64,000 nucleotides of DNA from Methylotenera_A sp044228245 (GTDB lineage Bacteria; Pseudomonadota; Gammaproteobacteria; Burkholderiales; Methylophilaceae). Position 1 is the stretch's first letter. Each line of letters begins with the position of its first letter. Positions 51,135-61,500 of this stretch are shown one piece after another. The stretch covers positions 248,001 to 312,000 of the forward strand of contig JBGAVG010000003.1 in the NCBI GenBank assembly GCA_044228245.1. Direction: 5' to 3'. A program made the translations under genes and the position numbers. The notes below the pieces were generated by a model, which saw only the letters and a list, made by a program, of their open reading frames with translations, searched no databases and was not told the DNA's origin.

Positions 51135-53375
51135 CTAACGTTTTTCTTCAGCGGGTAAAGGCATAATCGGGATGTAGTGGCCATCTGCACCGACCGGTGT
51201 CAACGGCAACCCGGCGCGTTCCCGGTGCTTGCGCTCCTGCGATAGCGGCGGACAGGCATGTTCGTCATAATACATGACCATGCAATCCAGACATAGCATG
51301 CATTCGCGCTGGTCGATCTCCCCCTTCGGGTTAATCGCCAGCGAACCGCAGCCCTTGGCACAAGCGCTGCAGGTGGTGCAGGCCGGTTTGCGCTTGAGTC
51401 CGAACCAGCGAAACGTGGTTGGGATTGCCAGTGCAGCACCCAATGGACACAGATATTTGCAGAAAGGACGCTCTGTGAATATAGACAAACCGAGCAAAGC
51501 TGCAACGAATAAGGTATAAGGCCAGGCGCGATTGAACATGCCGACTAGGAACGTGGTCTTAAACGGCTCAACTTCTGCCAGTTTTTCTGCTAAGCCCATA
51601 GAGAAGAACGACACCGCCAGCAGTCCATAGAAAATCGCGTATTTCAGCCATTTTAGCTGGTGATGGATGCGTTCCGGCAACAGGAACTGGAAGCGCTTGA
51701 GGCCGACCCAACCGCCTATTTTGTACAACAGTTCGGACAGCGAGCCAAACGGGCACAGCCAGCCACAGAACAAACCGCGCCCCCAGATAAACACCGTGAT
51801 GATGATGAACCACCAGAAGATGAAAATGAACGGGTCTGTGAGGAACAGCTCCCACTCCCACTGAAACAGCAGGGCATGGAACCAGGTCAGTACTTGGGTA
51901 ATTGAAGGCTGCGCCATCATGGCGAAGCCGACGAAGCCGATGCTGGCGACCCACCCGAAGTACTTGAATCCGTCGACCCAGTGCTTATTCTTACGTGTAC
52001 AGCGTCGCACCAGCCAGTCGCGTTTGGCATATACCGTACCAATCAATAGCAATAGTGCCGTAAAGGCAACGATTCCTAAAGTCTTGTCCTTCCAGATACG
52101 CAGCCAGGTTGGATCCGGTACGATAATGACCGGACGACCACCCTGCAAATAAGCATCCGGCAGCCAGGATTCGGCGTCGAAGCTGGTAAACGTCCTGTGA
52201 CCCGTGATCTTGTCCATCTTGTTTGCCAGGAACACCAGTTTCCATGGATAAGCCGCTGAGAAACTCTTGGAACGGATAATAAAGATGGCGGATTCATTGA
52301 AAGCTGGCGCCCCCGCCGCCTCGATGCCATACAGGTTGAGATAATCCAGGTCGCGGAAAGTGAAGGTGTCCATTTCCTGCGCCACCTGGATGCGGTCGTA
52401 GATGCCGCCGCGCACGAAACCGGAACCCTTGAATGACTCACTACCTCCTGTGCGGATAATAAATATCGCGTGCTCGTCCGGTTTGAGGCGCGCCATCAGG
52501 CTTTCATAATTGCTTTTACCAAGAATCGCATGGCCCAGCGTTGGCTGGTTCAGATAACCAAACCACAAATCAAGGTAGGGTGTGCCGGCGGCATCGAGGC
52601 CGACATCTTCGCGCTTGACCAGCAAGCGTTGCACGCCGCCCTCAGCAACCAGGTCGTCCCAGGTTGATGATTTGGCAAGCTCGGTAAATTTCGCCTGAGG
52701 CCGTATGGTAGGTTTTAGAATGCCCACCTGCCTGGCAATCTGCACGCCGCTGCGCATCATCACCTGGTTTTGGGCGACCACCGTCACGGTAGCACCGGTG
52801 ATGGCATCCAGACCGATATAGCTCTGCCCCTCACGTGGCTTGCCGATTTCGATCTTGTCACCGACAAACTTGCCTACATACTGCTTGATGAACTTGGTCA
52901 ACTCGTCCTCTGGAATGCCCAGCAAGAGAATCGGCTCGCTATGACGCAGCACTTTCGCGCCAGTAATAATGCCCTTGGTATCCATACCAATCAGGGTGAC
53001 CACGGGCTTGCCGGAATAGGCAGGAATATCCACGATGTCTGTGGACAAGAACACGTAACCGATCAGCTCACGCTCGTCATCCTCACCGTGATGGTTGTCC
53101 TTTTCTTGAGAGTCGCCGTTTTCTTTATGATCATCAATCTCGCCATGGTCGCCTTTTTTGCTACGATAGGCCTCGACATAAGCGGGCTTGCCCTTACGTT
53201 CTGAAAAGCTATCGGCATCTGCAATAACATCACCGCAAGGGACGTAGGCACATAAATCTGGGTCTGTGGAAAGCTGTACTGGCAGCGGTGCCTCATAGGC
53301 ATTGCCGTACGCGGCCGATGCAAGCACCAGCATCAGCACACTTATTCCAGCACGCAAAGGATTCAACAAACGCAT
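51135..53375 (-). CDS. nosR: NosR, flavin- and Fe-S-containing electron donor/regulator for N2O reductase
   Basis: A 746-residue membrane protein. After a signal sequence, the periplasmic FMN-binding domain has GLDAITGATVTV (about 189-200; Thr covalently flavinylated in the family). Several helices follow, with CGWLCPFG and CKYLCPLG between them. At the C-terminus are two ferredoxin-type clusters, CTTCSACAKGC and CMLCLDC (about 672-702). NosR is needed for NosZ activity in vivo. Residues about 72-102 form an extra charged segment rich in His, Asp and Glu (four His). nosZ lies 74 bp upstream. Confidence 0.95.
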   Translation of the reverse strand: MRLLNPLRAGISVLMLVLASAAYGNAYEAPLPVQLSTDPDLCAYVPCGDVIADADSFSERKGKPAYVEAYRSKKGDHGEIDDHKENGDSQEKDNHHGEDDERELIGYVFLSTDIVDIPAYSGKPVVTLIGMDTKGIITGAKVLRHSEPILLLGIPEDELTKFIKQYVGKFVGDKIEIGKPREGQSYIGLDAITGATVTVVAQNQVMMRSGVQIARQVGILKPTIRPQAKFTELAKSSTWDDLVAEGGVQRLLVKREDVGLDAAGTPYLDLWFGYLNQPTLGHAILGKSNYESLMARLKPDEHAIFIIRTGGSESFKGSGFVRGGIYDRIQVAQEMDTFTFRDLDYLNLYGIEAAGAPAFNESAIFIIRSKSFSAAYPWKLVFLANKMDKITGHRTFTSFDAESWLPDAYLQGGRPVIIVPDPTWLRIWKDKTLGIVAFTALLLLIGTVYAKRDWLVRRCTRKNKHWVDGFKYFGWVASIGFVGFAMMAQPSITQVLTWFHALLFQWEWELFLTDPFIFIFWWFIIITVFIWGRGLFCGWLCPFGSLSELLYKIGGWVGLKRFQFLLPERIHHQLKWLKYAIFYGLLAVSFFSMGLAEKLAEVEPFKTTFLVGMFNRAWPYTLFVAALLGLSIFTERPFCKYLCPLGAALAIPTTFRWFGLKRKPACTTCSACAKGCGSLAINPKGEIDQRECMLCLDCMVMYYDEHACPPLSQERKHRERAGLPLTPVGADGHYIPIMPLPAEEKR

Positions 53376-53449
53376 AAAGCTACCACCAACTTTTATAAGG
53401 TAAAAAGGGGAGGCTAGGCCTCCCCCAGGATGATGCCATTGACACTAAA

Positions 53450-55378
53450 TTACGCTTCCACGAACATCCGTGAACGCATTTCCAGGTGCAATGCATGACA
53501 GAAATGTGAGCAGTAGCACCAGTACATCCCAGGCTTTTCAGCTTTGAAGGTCACTGACTTGGTTTCCTGTGGATTAACGATAAAGTTGATGTTGTACTTT
53601 TCAATCGCAAAACCGTGGGTCAGATCTTCTACCTTGTCCAGATTGGTCAGAATAATCGTCACTTCGTCACCGACTTTCACTTTAAAGTCACTCAGAGAAA
53701 AAGCTGGCGCCATGCTGGTAATTTTTACGGTCACTTTATTACCGCTGCGGAAGACACCTGCTTCTTTCGGATCTTTCACCGCATTCGGGAACTCATCCAG
53801 ATTGTAAACCTGACGTGGTTTGATGATGTCGCGCTTAACGATGATGAAATCGTGCGGTTCTGGGCGTACCGGGTGCTCAGATGCCAGCACCATCTTGTCG
53901 CCAGAAATATCGATCAATTGCTCGTTTTCAGGATGCATCGGGCCAACCGGCAGGAAGCGATCCTTGGAGAACTTGCAACCCACCGCCAGCCATTTGCCGT
54001 CCGCCTCTTTGGTTTCTGACATTGAAGCGTTCAGGTGACCCGGCTGGTATTGCACGTCGATACGGTCGACCACGTACTTGGCGTTCTTGTCGCCTTTGTA
54101 GAACTTAATAGCGTTTTCCAGATTCCATTTTACCACCTGGCTATCCAAAAACAGCGTGGTATAGGCATTGCCGCGGCCATCAAAAGCCGTGTGTAGTGGG
54201 CCTAGGCCGAGTTCGACTTCAGCAACGACTACTTCGGAGATGTTTTTTATTTCGCCATCAAACCATTTCAGCACCAAACTGAGGTCAATCACCGTGCCGG
54301 TTGGAGACAGTTTGCCGGCGCAAATGAAATACTTACCATCCGGTGATGCATTGACGCCATGCGGGTTTTTAGGTACTGGTACATAGGCAGTCAGTGCTGT
54401 TTTAGGGTCTTTATTTGCATCAGGTGTGCCATCAACCACAGGCACTTTAGAATCACCATAGTGCTTGAACTTACCGTCCTTCACCGCCTGCTCGATGCGG
54501 GCAATATTGAAGAACAGGCAGGCGTCTTTTTCTGCGCTCATCATGTCCACGTACTTTACGCCACCTTCAGTGTTGTACTGATTGGTAGCAGCAAGTTTGC
54601 CATCGTAGGATGTGGCAGTCAGGTCGCAATTGCCATGAATCTCCACCTGCCAGCGCACCTCCATGGTTTCAGCATCTACACAACTGAACAGTGCATGGTA
54701 TTTTTCCGGATTTTCCATGTCGTGACCATCGTTGGGCAACGGCGCTGCAAATTCAGCACCGCAGAAAACGCGCGTGGTGTAATTAATACTTTGGTCTACC
54801 GGGTCACGCTTATCCGGGAAAATGCCGTGAAAGCCTTGGATATTAGGAATCTCAGTAATCTTGTCGCATTCGAATGTATCTAGACGCATACGCGCGATAC
54901 GGCAGTTGATTTTGTCGTTTACCCAGGCATACTTGCCATCGTAAGTGCCATCTTTATAGGAGCCATGCACGTGGTGGGTATCAGCCACATGGTATTTCAG
55001 GCTGCCGTCAGCCTTGGTGCCCATCACGGCTTTAGATTCATTGGTGATGCCCCAGCCTACCAGTGCATCAGGGTTAAATACCGGAATGCGATGAATTTCG
55101 CGACCGGAAGGCAGACCCAACACGCGCACATCGCCCGTATGACCACCGCTCCATAAGCCGTAGTAGGAATCCAGCTGACCAGGCGCCACTTCGTGTGTAC
55201 TTCCGGCTACGGCGGGCCCAGTCGCGCCGCCGATGGCTGATACGCCTTCTTTTTTGCAGCCGACCAATCCGGCTGAGAGAAAAGTCCCCGCGACGCCCAC
55301 TGCTGCCGCGGTGTTTAGGAATTTCCGGCGCTCAAGATCAGGCGGTGTATCAATCTTTGGGGTATTGTCGAATGACAT
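53450..55378 (-). CDS. nosZ: Nitrous oxide reductase NosZ (clade I, Tat-exported)
   Basis: This periplasmic copper enzyme reduces N2O to N2. It has 642 residues from ATG 55378, chosen because GGAG stands seven bases upstream; an ATG two codons earlier overlaps that site. The twin-arginine motif ERRKFLNTAA (about 16-25) places it in clade I. The seven-bladed propeller contains the CuZ histidines (ADTHHVHGSYKDG, IPNIQGFHGIFPD, HGNCDLTA, PHGVNASPDGKY, LGPLHTAFDGRG, YQPGHLNAS and SEHPVRPEPHD), and the cupredoxin domain ends in CYCSHFCHALHLEM, the CuA site. The signal region also contains LVGC, a possible lipobox. Confidence 0.97.
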   Translation of the reverse strand: MSFDNTPKIDTPPDLERRKFLNTAAAVGVAGTFLSAGLVGCKKEGVSAIGGATGPAVAGSTHEVAPGQLDSYYGLWSGGHTGDVRVLGLPSGREIHRIPVFNPDALVGWGITNESKAVMGTKADGSLKYHVADTHHVHGSYKDGTYDGKYAWVNDKINCRIARMRLDTFECDKITEIPNIQGFHGIFPDKRDPVDQSINYTTRVFCGAEFAAPLPNDGHDMENPEKYHALFSCVDAETMEVRWQVEIHGNCDLTATSYDGKLAATNQYNTEGGVKYVDMMSAEKDACLFFNIARIEQAVKDGKFKHYGDSKVPVVDGTPDANKDPKTALTAYVPVPKNPHGVNASPDGKYFICAGKLSPTGTVIDLSLVLKWFDGEIKNISEVVVAEVELGLGPLHTAFDGRGNAYTTLFLDSQVVKWNLENAIKFYKGDKNAKYVVDRIDVQYQPGHLNASMSETKEADGKWLAVGCKFSKDRFLPVGPMHPENEQLIDISGDKMVLASEHPVRPEPHDFIIVKRDIIKPRQVYNLDEFPNAVKDPKEAGVFRSGNKVTVKITSMAPAFSLSDFKVKVGDEVTIILTNLDKVEDLTHGFAIEKYNINFIVNPQETKSVTFKAEKPGMYWCYCSHFCHALHLEMRSRMFVEA

Positions 55379-55422
55379 GTTCATTCTCCTTAAGGATGTT
55401 CTATTCTTCCCTTATGCAGGGG

Positions 55423-55490
55423 TGCGACATTGTGTCGCATGCCTACTATACTCTAAATAGTAGTTACTACTACTAGCCAAAAGGACTAGT
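55423..55490. promoter_or_regulatory. Cluster of palindromes in the nosZ-narK1 divergent region
   Basis: Three perfect inverted repeats occur in 68 bp: TGCGACA-N3-TGTCGCA (55423-55439), CTACTAT-N7-ATAGTAG (55443-55463) and ACTAG-N9-CTAGT (55472-55490). Toward nosZ a TATAGT (minus strand, 55450-55445) could be a -10 box, with the third palindrome centred about 31 bases upstream, near -42. None matches FNR well; the TACT-rich second repeat could suit NarL. Assignments are tentative. Confidence 0.5.
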
Positions 55491-55584
55491 TCTTTTGCAG
55501 TTGCTTTTTCATTCTTCTGGAGAATAGGCACACAATTGCGATCAGCCTAATCTTGCATTATGTAATTAATGTAGGAGAGGAATG

Positions 55585-56853
55585 ATGGCGACACAACAAT
55601 ATAAGGCCTGGTCAGTGGTGGTTTTGAGCACACTGGCGTTTACCGTATGTTTCATGATCTGGATGATGTTCGCAGTGATCGGTATTCCGATCAAGGAAAC
55701 GCTCGGCCTGAATGAAACAGAATTTGGCATTCTGATTGCAACCCCGGTACTCACAGGCTCGCTGATCCGCTTGCCACTTGGCATGTGGACTGACAAGTTC
55801 GGTGGGCGCATCGTATTCTTTATCCTGATGTTGTCGACGGTGATTCCGATTTATCTCATTTCCCAATGTACTCAGTATTGGCAGTTTTTAGTGACGGGGT
55901 TGTTTGTGGGGGTTGCCGGCGGCTCCTTTACCGTGGGAATTTCTTATTGCGCACGCTGGTTTCCTAAAAACAAACAAGGGCTGGCGATGGGCATTTTCGG
56001 CGCCGGCAACACCGGGGCCGCGGTGACCAAACTGGTCGCCCCGCTGATTGTGGTCGCTTACGGCTGGACCATGGTGCCGCAGATTTATGCAGTATTGATG
56101 ACGGTGACAGCGCTGCTGTTCTGGTTTTTCACTTATAGTGACCCTGCACACAAGGCAGGCAAAACCATTACCGTGCGTGAGCAACTGGCAGTGCTTAAAG
56201 ATCCCAAAGTGTGGAAATACAGCCAGTATTATTCCATTGTGTTTGGCGGCTATGTGGCTTTGGCGCTGTGGATGACCAAGTATTATATCGGTGAGTATGG
56301 TTTTGACCTCAAAACCGCTGCCATGATGGCGGCAGCTTTCAGTATCCCCGGCGGCGTACTGCGTGCGGTCGGCGGCTATTTTTCAGATAAATTTGGCGCA
56401 CATACCGTGACCTGGTGGGTCTTGTGGGTATCGTTGGTCTGCCTGTTTTTCCTCTCATATCCGCAAACTGACGTTTCCATTATGACTGTGAAAGGTCCGC
56501 AAACCTTCCATATCGGCTTAAATGCCACGCTGTTCACAGTCATTATGTTTACCATCGGTATTGCGTTTGCGATTGGTAAGGCTTCGGTATTTAAGTACAT
56601 CTCGGATGAATATCCACACAATATTGGGGTAATTTCCGGCGTAGTGGGCATGGCCGGTGGGCTGGGCGGGTTTTTCCTGCCGATCATGTTCGGCGCGCTG
56701 GTGGATTTGACCGGTGTGCGCTCATCCGCCTTTATGCTGATGTTCGGCATTATCTGGGTATCTCTCATCTGGATGTACTGGACAGAAGTACGACCAGTCA
56801 AAATTGGCCGCCATCACGAGCGTCAGGCCGCAAAACAAGCAGTACCAATCTAA
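55585..56853 (+). CDS. narK1: Respiratory nitrate/nitrite transporter NarK1
   Basis: A 422-residue MFS protein with twelve helices. Nitrate-porter signatures are GVAGGSFTVGISYCARWFPK and MGIFGAGNTGAAVTKLVAP, with GVVGMAGGLGGFFLP in the second half. NarK1-type proteins usually take up nitrate by proton symport. Of two adjacent ATG codons, the second (55585) has better spacing from AGGAG. It is divergent from nosZ and followed 10 bp later by a second narK gene. Confidence 0.93.
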   Translation: MATQQYKAWSVVVLSTLAFTVCFMIWMMFAVIGIPIKETLGLNETEFGILIATPVLTGSLIRLPLGMWTDKFGGRIVFFILMLSTVIPIYLISQCTQYWQFLVTGLFVGVAGGSFTVGISYCARWFPKNKQGLAMGIFGAGNTGAAVTKLVAPLIVVAYGWTMVPQIYAVLMTVTALLFWFFTYSDPAHKAGKTITVREQLAVLKDPKVWKYSQYYSIVFGGYVALALWMTKYYIGEYGFDLKTAAMMAAAFSIPGGVLRAVGGYFSDKFGAHTVTWWVLWVSLVCLFFLSYPQTDVSIMTVKGPQTFHIGLNATLFTVIMFTIGIAFAIGKASVFKYISDEYPHNIGVISGVVGMAGGLGGFFLPIMFGALVDLTGVRSSAFMLMFGIIWVSLIWMYWTEVRPVKIGRHHERQAAKQAVPI

Positions 56854-56863
56854 GGGGAATCAC

Positions 56864-58474
56864 ATGTCAACCAATATCAAAGACTGGAACGTTGAAGACA
56901 ATCACTTTTGGGAATCCACAGGTAAGAAAACCGCTTACCGTAACTTGTGGATCTCAGTGCCGGCATTGTTATGCGGATTCGCCGTATGGCTGATGTGGGG
57001 CATTATCACGGTGCAGATGAGCAACCTGGGCTTTCCGTTCAGCAAGGATGAGCTGTTTACGCTGACGGCGATTTCAGGCTTGGCTGGCGCCACCATGCGC
57101 ATCCCGGCGTCGTTCTTCATCCGGTTGGCGGGTGGACGCAATACCATCTTTCTCACGACTTTCATGCTGGTGACCCCCGCCATCGGTACCGGTATTGCCT
57201 TGCAGCATCCGGAATGGCCGCTGTGGGTGTTCCAGCTGATGGCGCTGTGGTCTGGCGTGGGCGGCGGCAATTTCGCAGCCTCCATGAGCAATATCAGCAC
57301 ATTCTTCCCCAAACGTTTGCAAGGCACGGCGCTGGGCATCAACGCCGGACTGGGTAACTTCGGCGTGACCACCATGCAGATTCTGATTCCACTGGTGATG
57401 ACTGTCGGGGTATTTGGCGCATTGGGTGGTGATTCCGTGGCACTGGTCAAGGATAGCGGCTGGATATTCGGTAAAATCGCCGCCGGTACGCCAACCTATA
57501 TTCAGAATGCAGGATTCGTCTGGATTCTGCTGCTGGTGCCGCTGGCAGCAGCAGCATGGTTCGGGATGAACAATTTGCTGCCGATTTCTCCAGATGCCGG
57601 GAAAACCCTGCTGGCCTTCATCAAAATCACTTGGCTGTACACTTTGGCATTTGTACCCGCTATCGTTGGTCTGTACCTTTATCTGCCTGCACCGACTGGT
57701 TTGGGGCTGCTCAACATGTGGGTCGCTATGCCGCTCATTATTGTGGCAACATTGCTGGTGATGAAGCTGGCTGCATTCGGCACCATGAAAGAAAACATTG
57801 CCAAGCAGTTCGCGATTTTCAAAAACAAGCATACCTGGTCGATGACTGCGCTCTACGTGGTGACTTTCGGCTCATTCATCGGTTTTTCGATGGCTTTGCC
57901 CTTATCTATCACCGTGATTTTCGGCGAGCAGCATATATTTGACGCGGCAGCTCAAACCTGGAGTCATGTCAAGAATCCTGCTGCACCTTCTGCTTTGACC
58001 TATGCCTGGATCGGTCCGTTTGTGGGTGCGCTGATCCGTCCGGTGGGTGGCTGGATTTCTGATAAGGTGGGCGGCTCTATCGTAACGCAGATTATCTCTG
58101 CAGTGATGGTGGCTGCTTCAGCTTATGCAGGCTACATCATGATGCAGGCTTATCATTCCGCCACCCCGGAAATCTTCTTTGCCGAGTTTCTGGTCACATT
58201 CGTAGTGTTGTTTGCCGCAACCGGTATCGGCAACGGATCCACGTTCCGCACCGTCGGTGTCATCTTTGACCGCACCCAGGCAGGCCCTGTGCTGGGCTGG
58301 ACATCTGCTGTGGCCGCTTACGGTTCTTTCATTGCCCCCGAAGTGATTAAAGGGCAAATCAAGGCGGGAACGCCCGAGATGGCGATGTACGGCTTTGCCG
58401 TGTTCTATGCGCTGTGCCTGATATTGAATTGGTGGTTCTACCTGCGCGCAGGTAGCGAGATCAAGAACCCATAA
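56864..58474 (+). CDS. narK2: Respiratory nitrate/nitrite transporter NarK2
   Basis: A 536-residue MFS protein, longer than NarK1 because of extra loops between helices (about 190-250 and 345-400). It has SGVGGGNFAASMSNISTFFP and LGINAGLGNFGVTTMQI, the nitrate signature of the NarK2 (nitrate/nitrite antiporter) branch, and IGNGSTFRTVGVIF in the second half. The start ATG 56864 is preceded by AAGGGGA. narK1-narK2 tandems ahead of narGHJI are typical of denitrifiers. Transport mode is assigned from family knowledge. Confidence 0.93.
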   Translation: MSTNIKDWNVEDNHFWESTGKKTAYRNLWISVPALLCGFAVWLMWGIITVQMSNLGFPFSKDELFTLTAISGLAGATMRIPASFFIRLAGGRNTIFLTTFMLVTPAIGTGIALQHPEWPLWVFQLMALWSGVGGGNFAASMSNISTFFPKRLQGTALGINAGLGNFGVTTMQILIPLVMTVGVFGALGGDSVALVKDSGWIFGKIAAGTPTYIQNAGFVWILLLVPLAAAAWFGMNNLLPISPDAGKTLLAFIKITWLYTLAFVPAIVGLYLYLPAPTGLGLLNMWVAMPLIIVATLLVMKLAAFGTMKENIAKQFAIFKNKHTWSMTALYVVTFGSFIGFSMALPLSITVIFGEQHIFDAAAQTWSHVKNPAAPSALTYAWIGPFVGALIRPVGGWISDKVGGSIVTQIISAVMVAASAYAGYIMMQAYHSATPEIFFAEFLVTFVVLFAATGIGNGSTFRTVGVIFDRTQAGPVLGWTSAVAAYGSFIAPEVIKGQIKAGTPEMAMYGFAVFYALCLILNWWFYLRAGSEIKNP

Positions 58475-58521
58475 ATTTAACCAGTAGAACAGTTAAAAGA
58501 ATTAATCAAGGAGTCTAAGCG

Positions 58522-61500
58522 ATGAGTCACTTTCTGGATAGGCTGAAATTTTTCGATAAGGTTAAAGAAACCTTTTCAAACGATCACGGTATCGTCACCA
58601 ACGAAGACAGGCAGTGGGAAGACGTGTACCGTCACCGCTGGCAGCACGACAAGGTGGTGCGTTCCACACACGGTGTGAACTGTACCGGCGGCTGTTCGTG
58701 GAAAATCTTTGTAAAGAATGGCCTGGTGTCGTTTGAGATGCAGCAGACCGATTATCCACGTACCCGGGATGACTTGCCGGATCATGAGCCACGCGGCTGT
58801 CAGCGCGGCGCGTCTTTCTCCTGGTATCTGTATAGCCCGCATCGGATCAAGCATCCATTGATTCGCGGCCGCTTGATTGACCTTTATCGTGCCGAGCGTA
58901 AAACCGGCAAAGACCCCGTAGACGCTTGGGCGGCCATTCAGGCCGACGAGCAAAAACGTAAATCCTATACCGCTGTACGTGGGTTAGGTGGCTTTGTGCG
59001 CACTTCATGGGATGAAGTGAACGAAATCATCGCCGCTGCCAATGTGTACACCATCAAAAAATGGGGCCCTGACCGCATTTTCGGTTTTTCACCGATTCCA
59101 GCGATGTCAATGATTTCCTATGCTGCAGGTTCCCGCTACCTCTCCCTGATCGGGGCGGCCTGTGGTTCTTTCTATGACTGGTACTGCGACTTGCCAGCTG
59201 CAAGCCCACAAACCTGGGGCGAACAGACCGACGTGCCAGAGGCGGCTGACTGGTACAACTCGACCTACATCATCATCACTGGTGCTAATCTGCCGATGAC
59301 GCGTACGCCGGATGCGCACTTTGCTTCAGAAGTGCGTTACAAAGGGGCGAAAATCGTGGCAATGGCGCCAGATTACGCTGAGTTCTGCAAGTTTTCTGAC
59401 TTATGGATGCCGATCAAGCAAGGTACAGATTCCGCGGCGTTTCTGGCCATGGGACATGTGGCGCTGAAAGAGTTTCATATCCAGAATCAGGATCCGTACT
59501 TCCAGGAATATGCACGTAAGTACACCGATATGCCGATGCAGGTGATGCTGCGTAAGCAGGGGGATGCTTATGTGTCAGATCGCTTTCTGCGCGCCTCGGA
59601 TTTAGATGGGGCTTTGGGCGAAACCAATAATCCCGACTGGAAAACCATTGTTTTTGACGAGAGAAGTAACGCATATGTTGCGCCTAACGGTTCAATAGGC
59701 TTCCGCTGGGGCGAAGAAGGAAAGTGGAATCTGCTCGAGAAAACCGGTGCAAATCAGCAGGAAACACTGGCGCAGCTGACCTGCATTGATGTGCGTGACG
59801 ATGTGGTCTCCGTCGGCTTCCCGCATTTCACTCAAGGCGAAGATAATTTGTTATACCGTAATGTGCCGGTACGCAAAGTTAAATTAGCCAATGGTGAAGT
59901 GGCCTTGGTGGCTACCGTATTTGACTTGCAAATCGCCCAATACGGCATCGATCGTGGTTTGGGTGGTGCAAACGTGGCTAAAGATTATAACGATGCCGAT
60001 GTGGCTTACACACCGGCTTGGGCAGAAAAAGTGACGGGCGTGAAAGCCGCCGATATTGAGCGCACCGGCCGTGAGTTTGCCTACAACGCCTCAAAAACCA
60101 AGGGCAAATCCATGGTGATTATGGGCGCTGCGATTAACCACTGGTACCACAATGATTTGTCCTACCGTTCGATTATGAACCTGCTGCATATGTGCGGCTG
60201 CGTGGGGCAAACCGGCGGCGGCTGGGCACACTATGTCGGACAGGAAAAACTGCGCCCACAGGCCGGCTGGGCACCGATTGCCTTTGCGCTGGATTGGCAC
60301 CGTCCACCTCGCCATACCAACTCGACCTCATACTGGTATTTCCACACGGATCAATGGCGTTATGAAACACTGAATGCCGATAGCCTGTTGTCGCCTGCCG
60401 GCAAGGGCAAAAACCGTGGTAATTCTATTGCCGATTACAACGTTAAAGCAGCACGCATGGGCTGGCTGCCATCCATGCCAAACTTTAATCGCAGCTCAAT
60501 TGAATTGGCTGAAGATGCTTTCAAGAAGGGTGCAACGGACGAAGCTTCCGTAGCTAAGTACGTGGCTGGGCAATTGAAATCCGGCGAACTGGATGTGGCG
60601 TATGCCGATCCGGATAATCCAGTCAACTGGCCACGTAATCTGTTTGTATGGCGTGCTAATCTGATTGGTACTTCTGCCAAAGGGCATGAGTATTTCTTGA
60701 AACATTTACTCGGTGCACAAAACGGCGTACTGCAGGAATCCGGGGCCGGGCGTGGTAATAAAGAAGTGACATGGCATGAAGATGCACCCATCGGCAAGCT
60801 GGATTTGATGGTGGATATCAATTTCCGCCTCAATTCCACCGGCGCCTATTCAGACATCATCTTGCCGACGGCAACCTGGTATGAAAAAAATGACCTCAAT
60901 ACCACGGACATGCACCCATTCATTCATCCGTTGTCTGAGGCGGTGTCACCTGGCTGGGAATCTAAATCTGATTGGCAGATTTTCAAGACGATTGCCAAGA
61001 CGTTCTCCCCGCTGGCAGAGAAGCATTTAGGCACCAAGAAAGAAGTGGTGGCCTTGCCGATGCAGCATGACTCCGCCGCAGAGCTGGCGCAGCCATTCGG
61101 TGAAGTTAAAAACTGGAAAGAAGGAGATTGTGAGCCGATTCCAGGCAAGACCATGGCAATTATCAAACTGGTGGAGCGTACTTATGGCGATACTTACCGT
61201 AAGTTCATTGCGCTGGGCCCGTTGATGACCAAGCTCGGCAACAATATCAAAGGGATTGACTGGAATACGGATAGTGAATATGAGCAACTGAAAAAACATA
61301 ACAGTACGGTGAAAGAGCCCGGTGTTTCCTTTGGTATGCCTTCGCTGGCGGAAGATATTGAGGTGTGTGACTCAGTGATGCGCATGGCGCCCGAAACCAA
61401 TGGTGAAGTGGCGCATAAATCTTGGAGTGCGTTGTCGAAGAAGACGGGTATTGATCATCATCACTTATACGCTGGTCGCCACGAAGATAAGTTCACGTTC

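Noticed and set aside
55491..55581. An FNR box for narK1 around TTGCGATCAGC.
   Set aside because: Only one half-site is recognisable and the second lacks ATCAA at the right spacing, so the match is no better than chance.
57074..57832. A 252-codon minus-strand open frame inside narK2.
   Set aside because: It is antisense to a clearly conserved membrane transporter and reads as low-hydrophobicity His/Gln/Arg-rich sequence, typical of a mirror frame.
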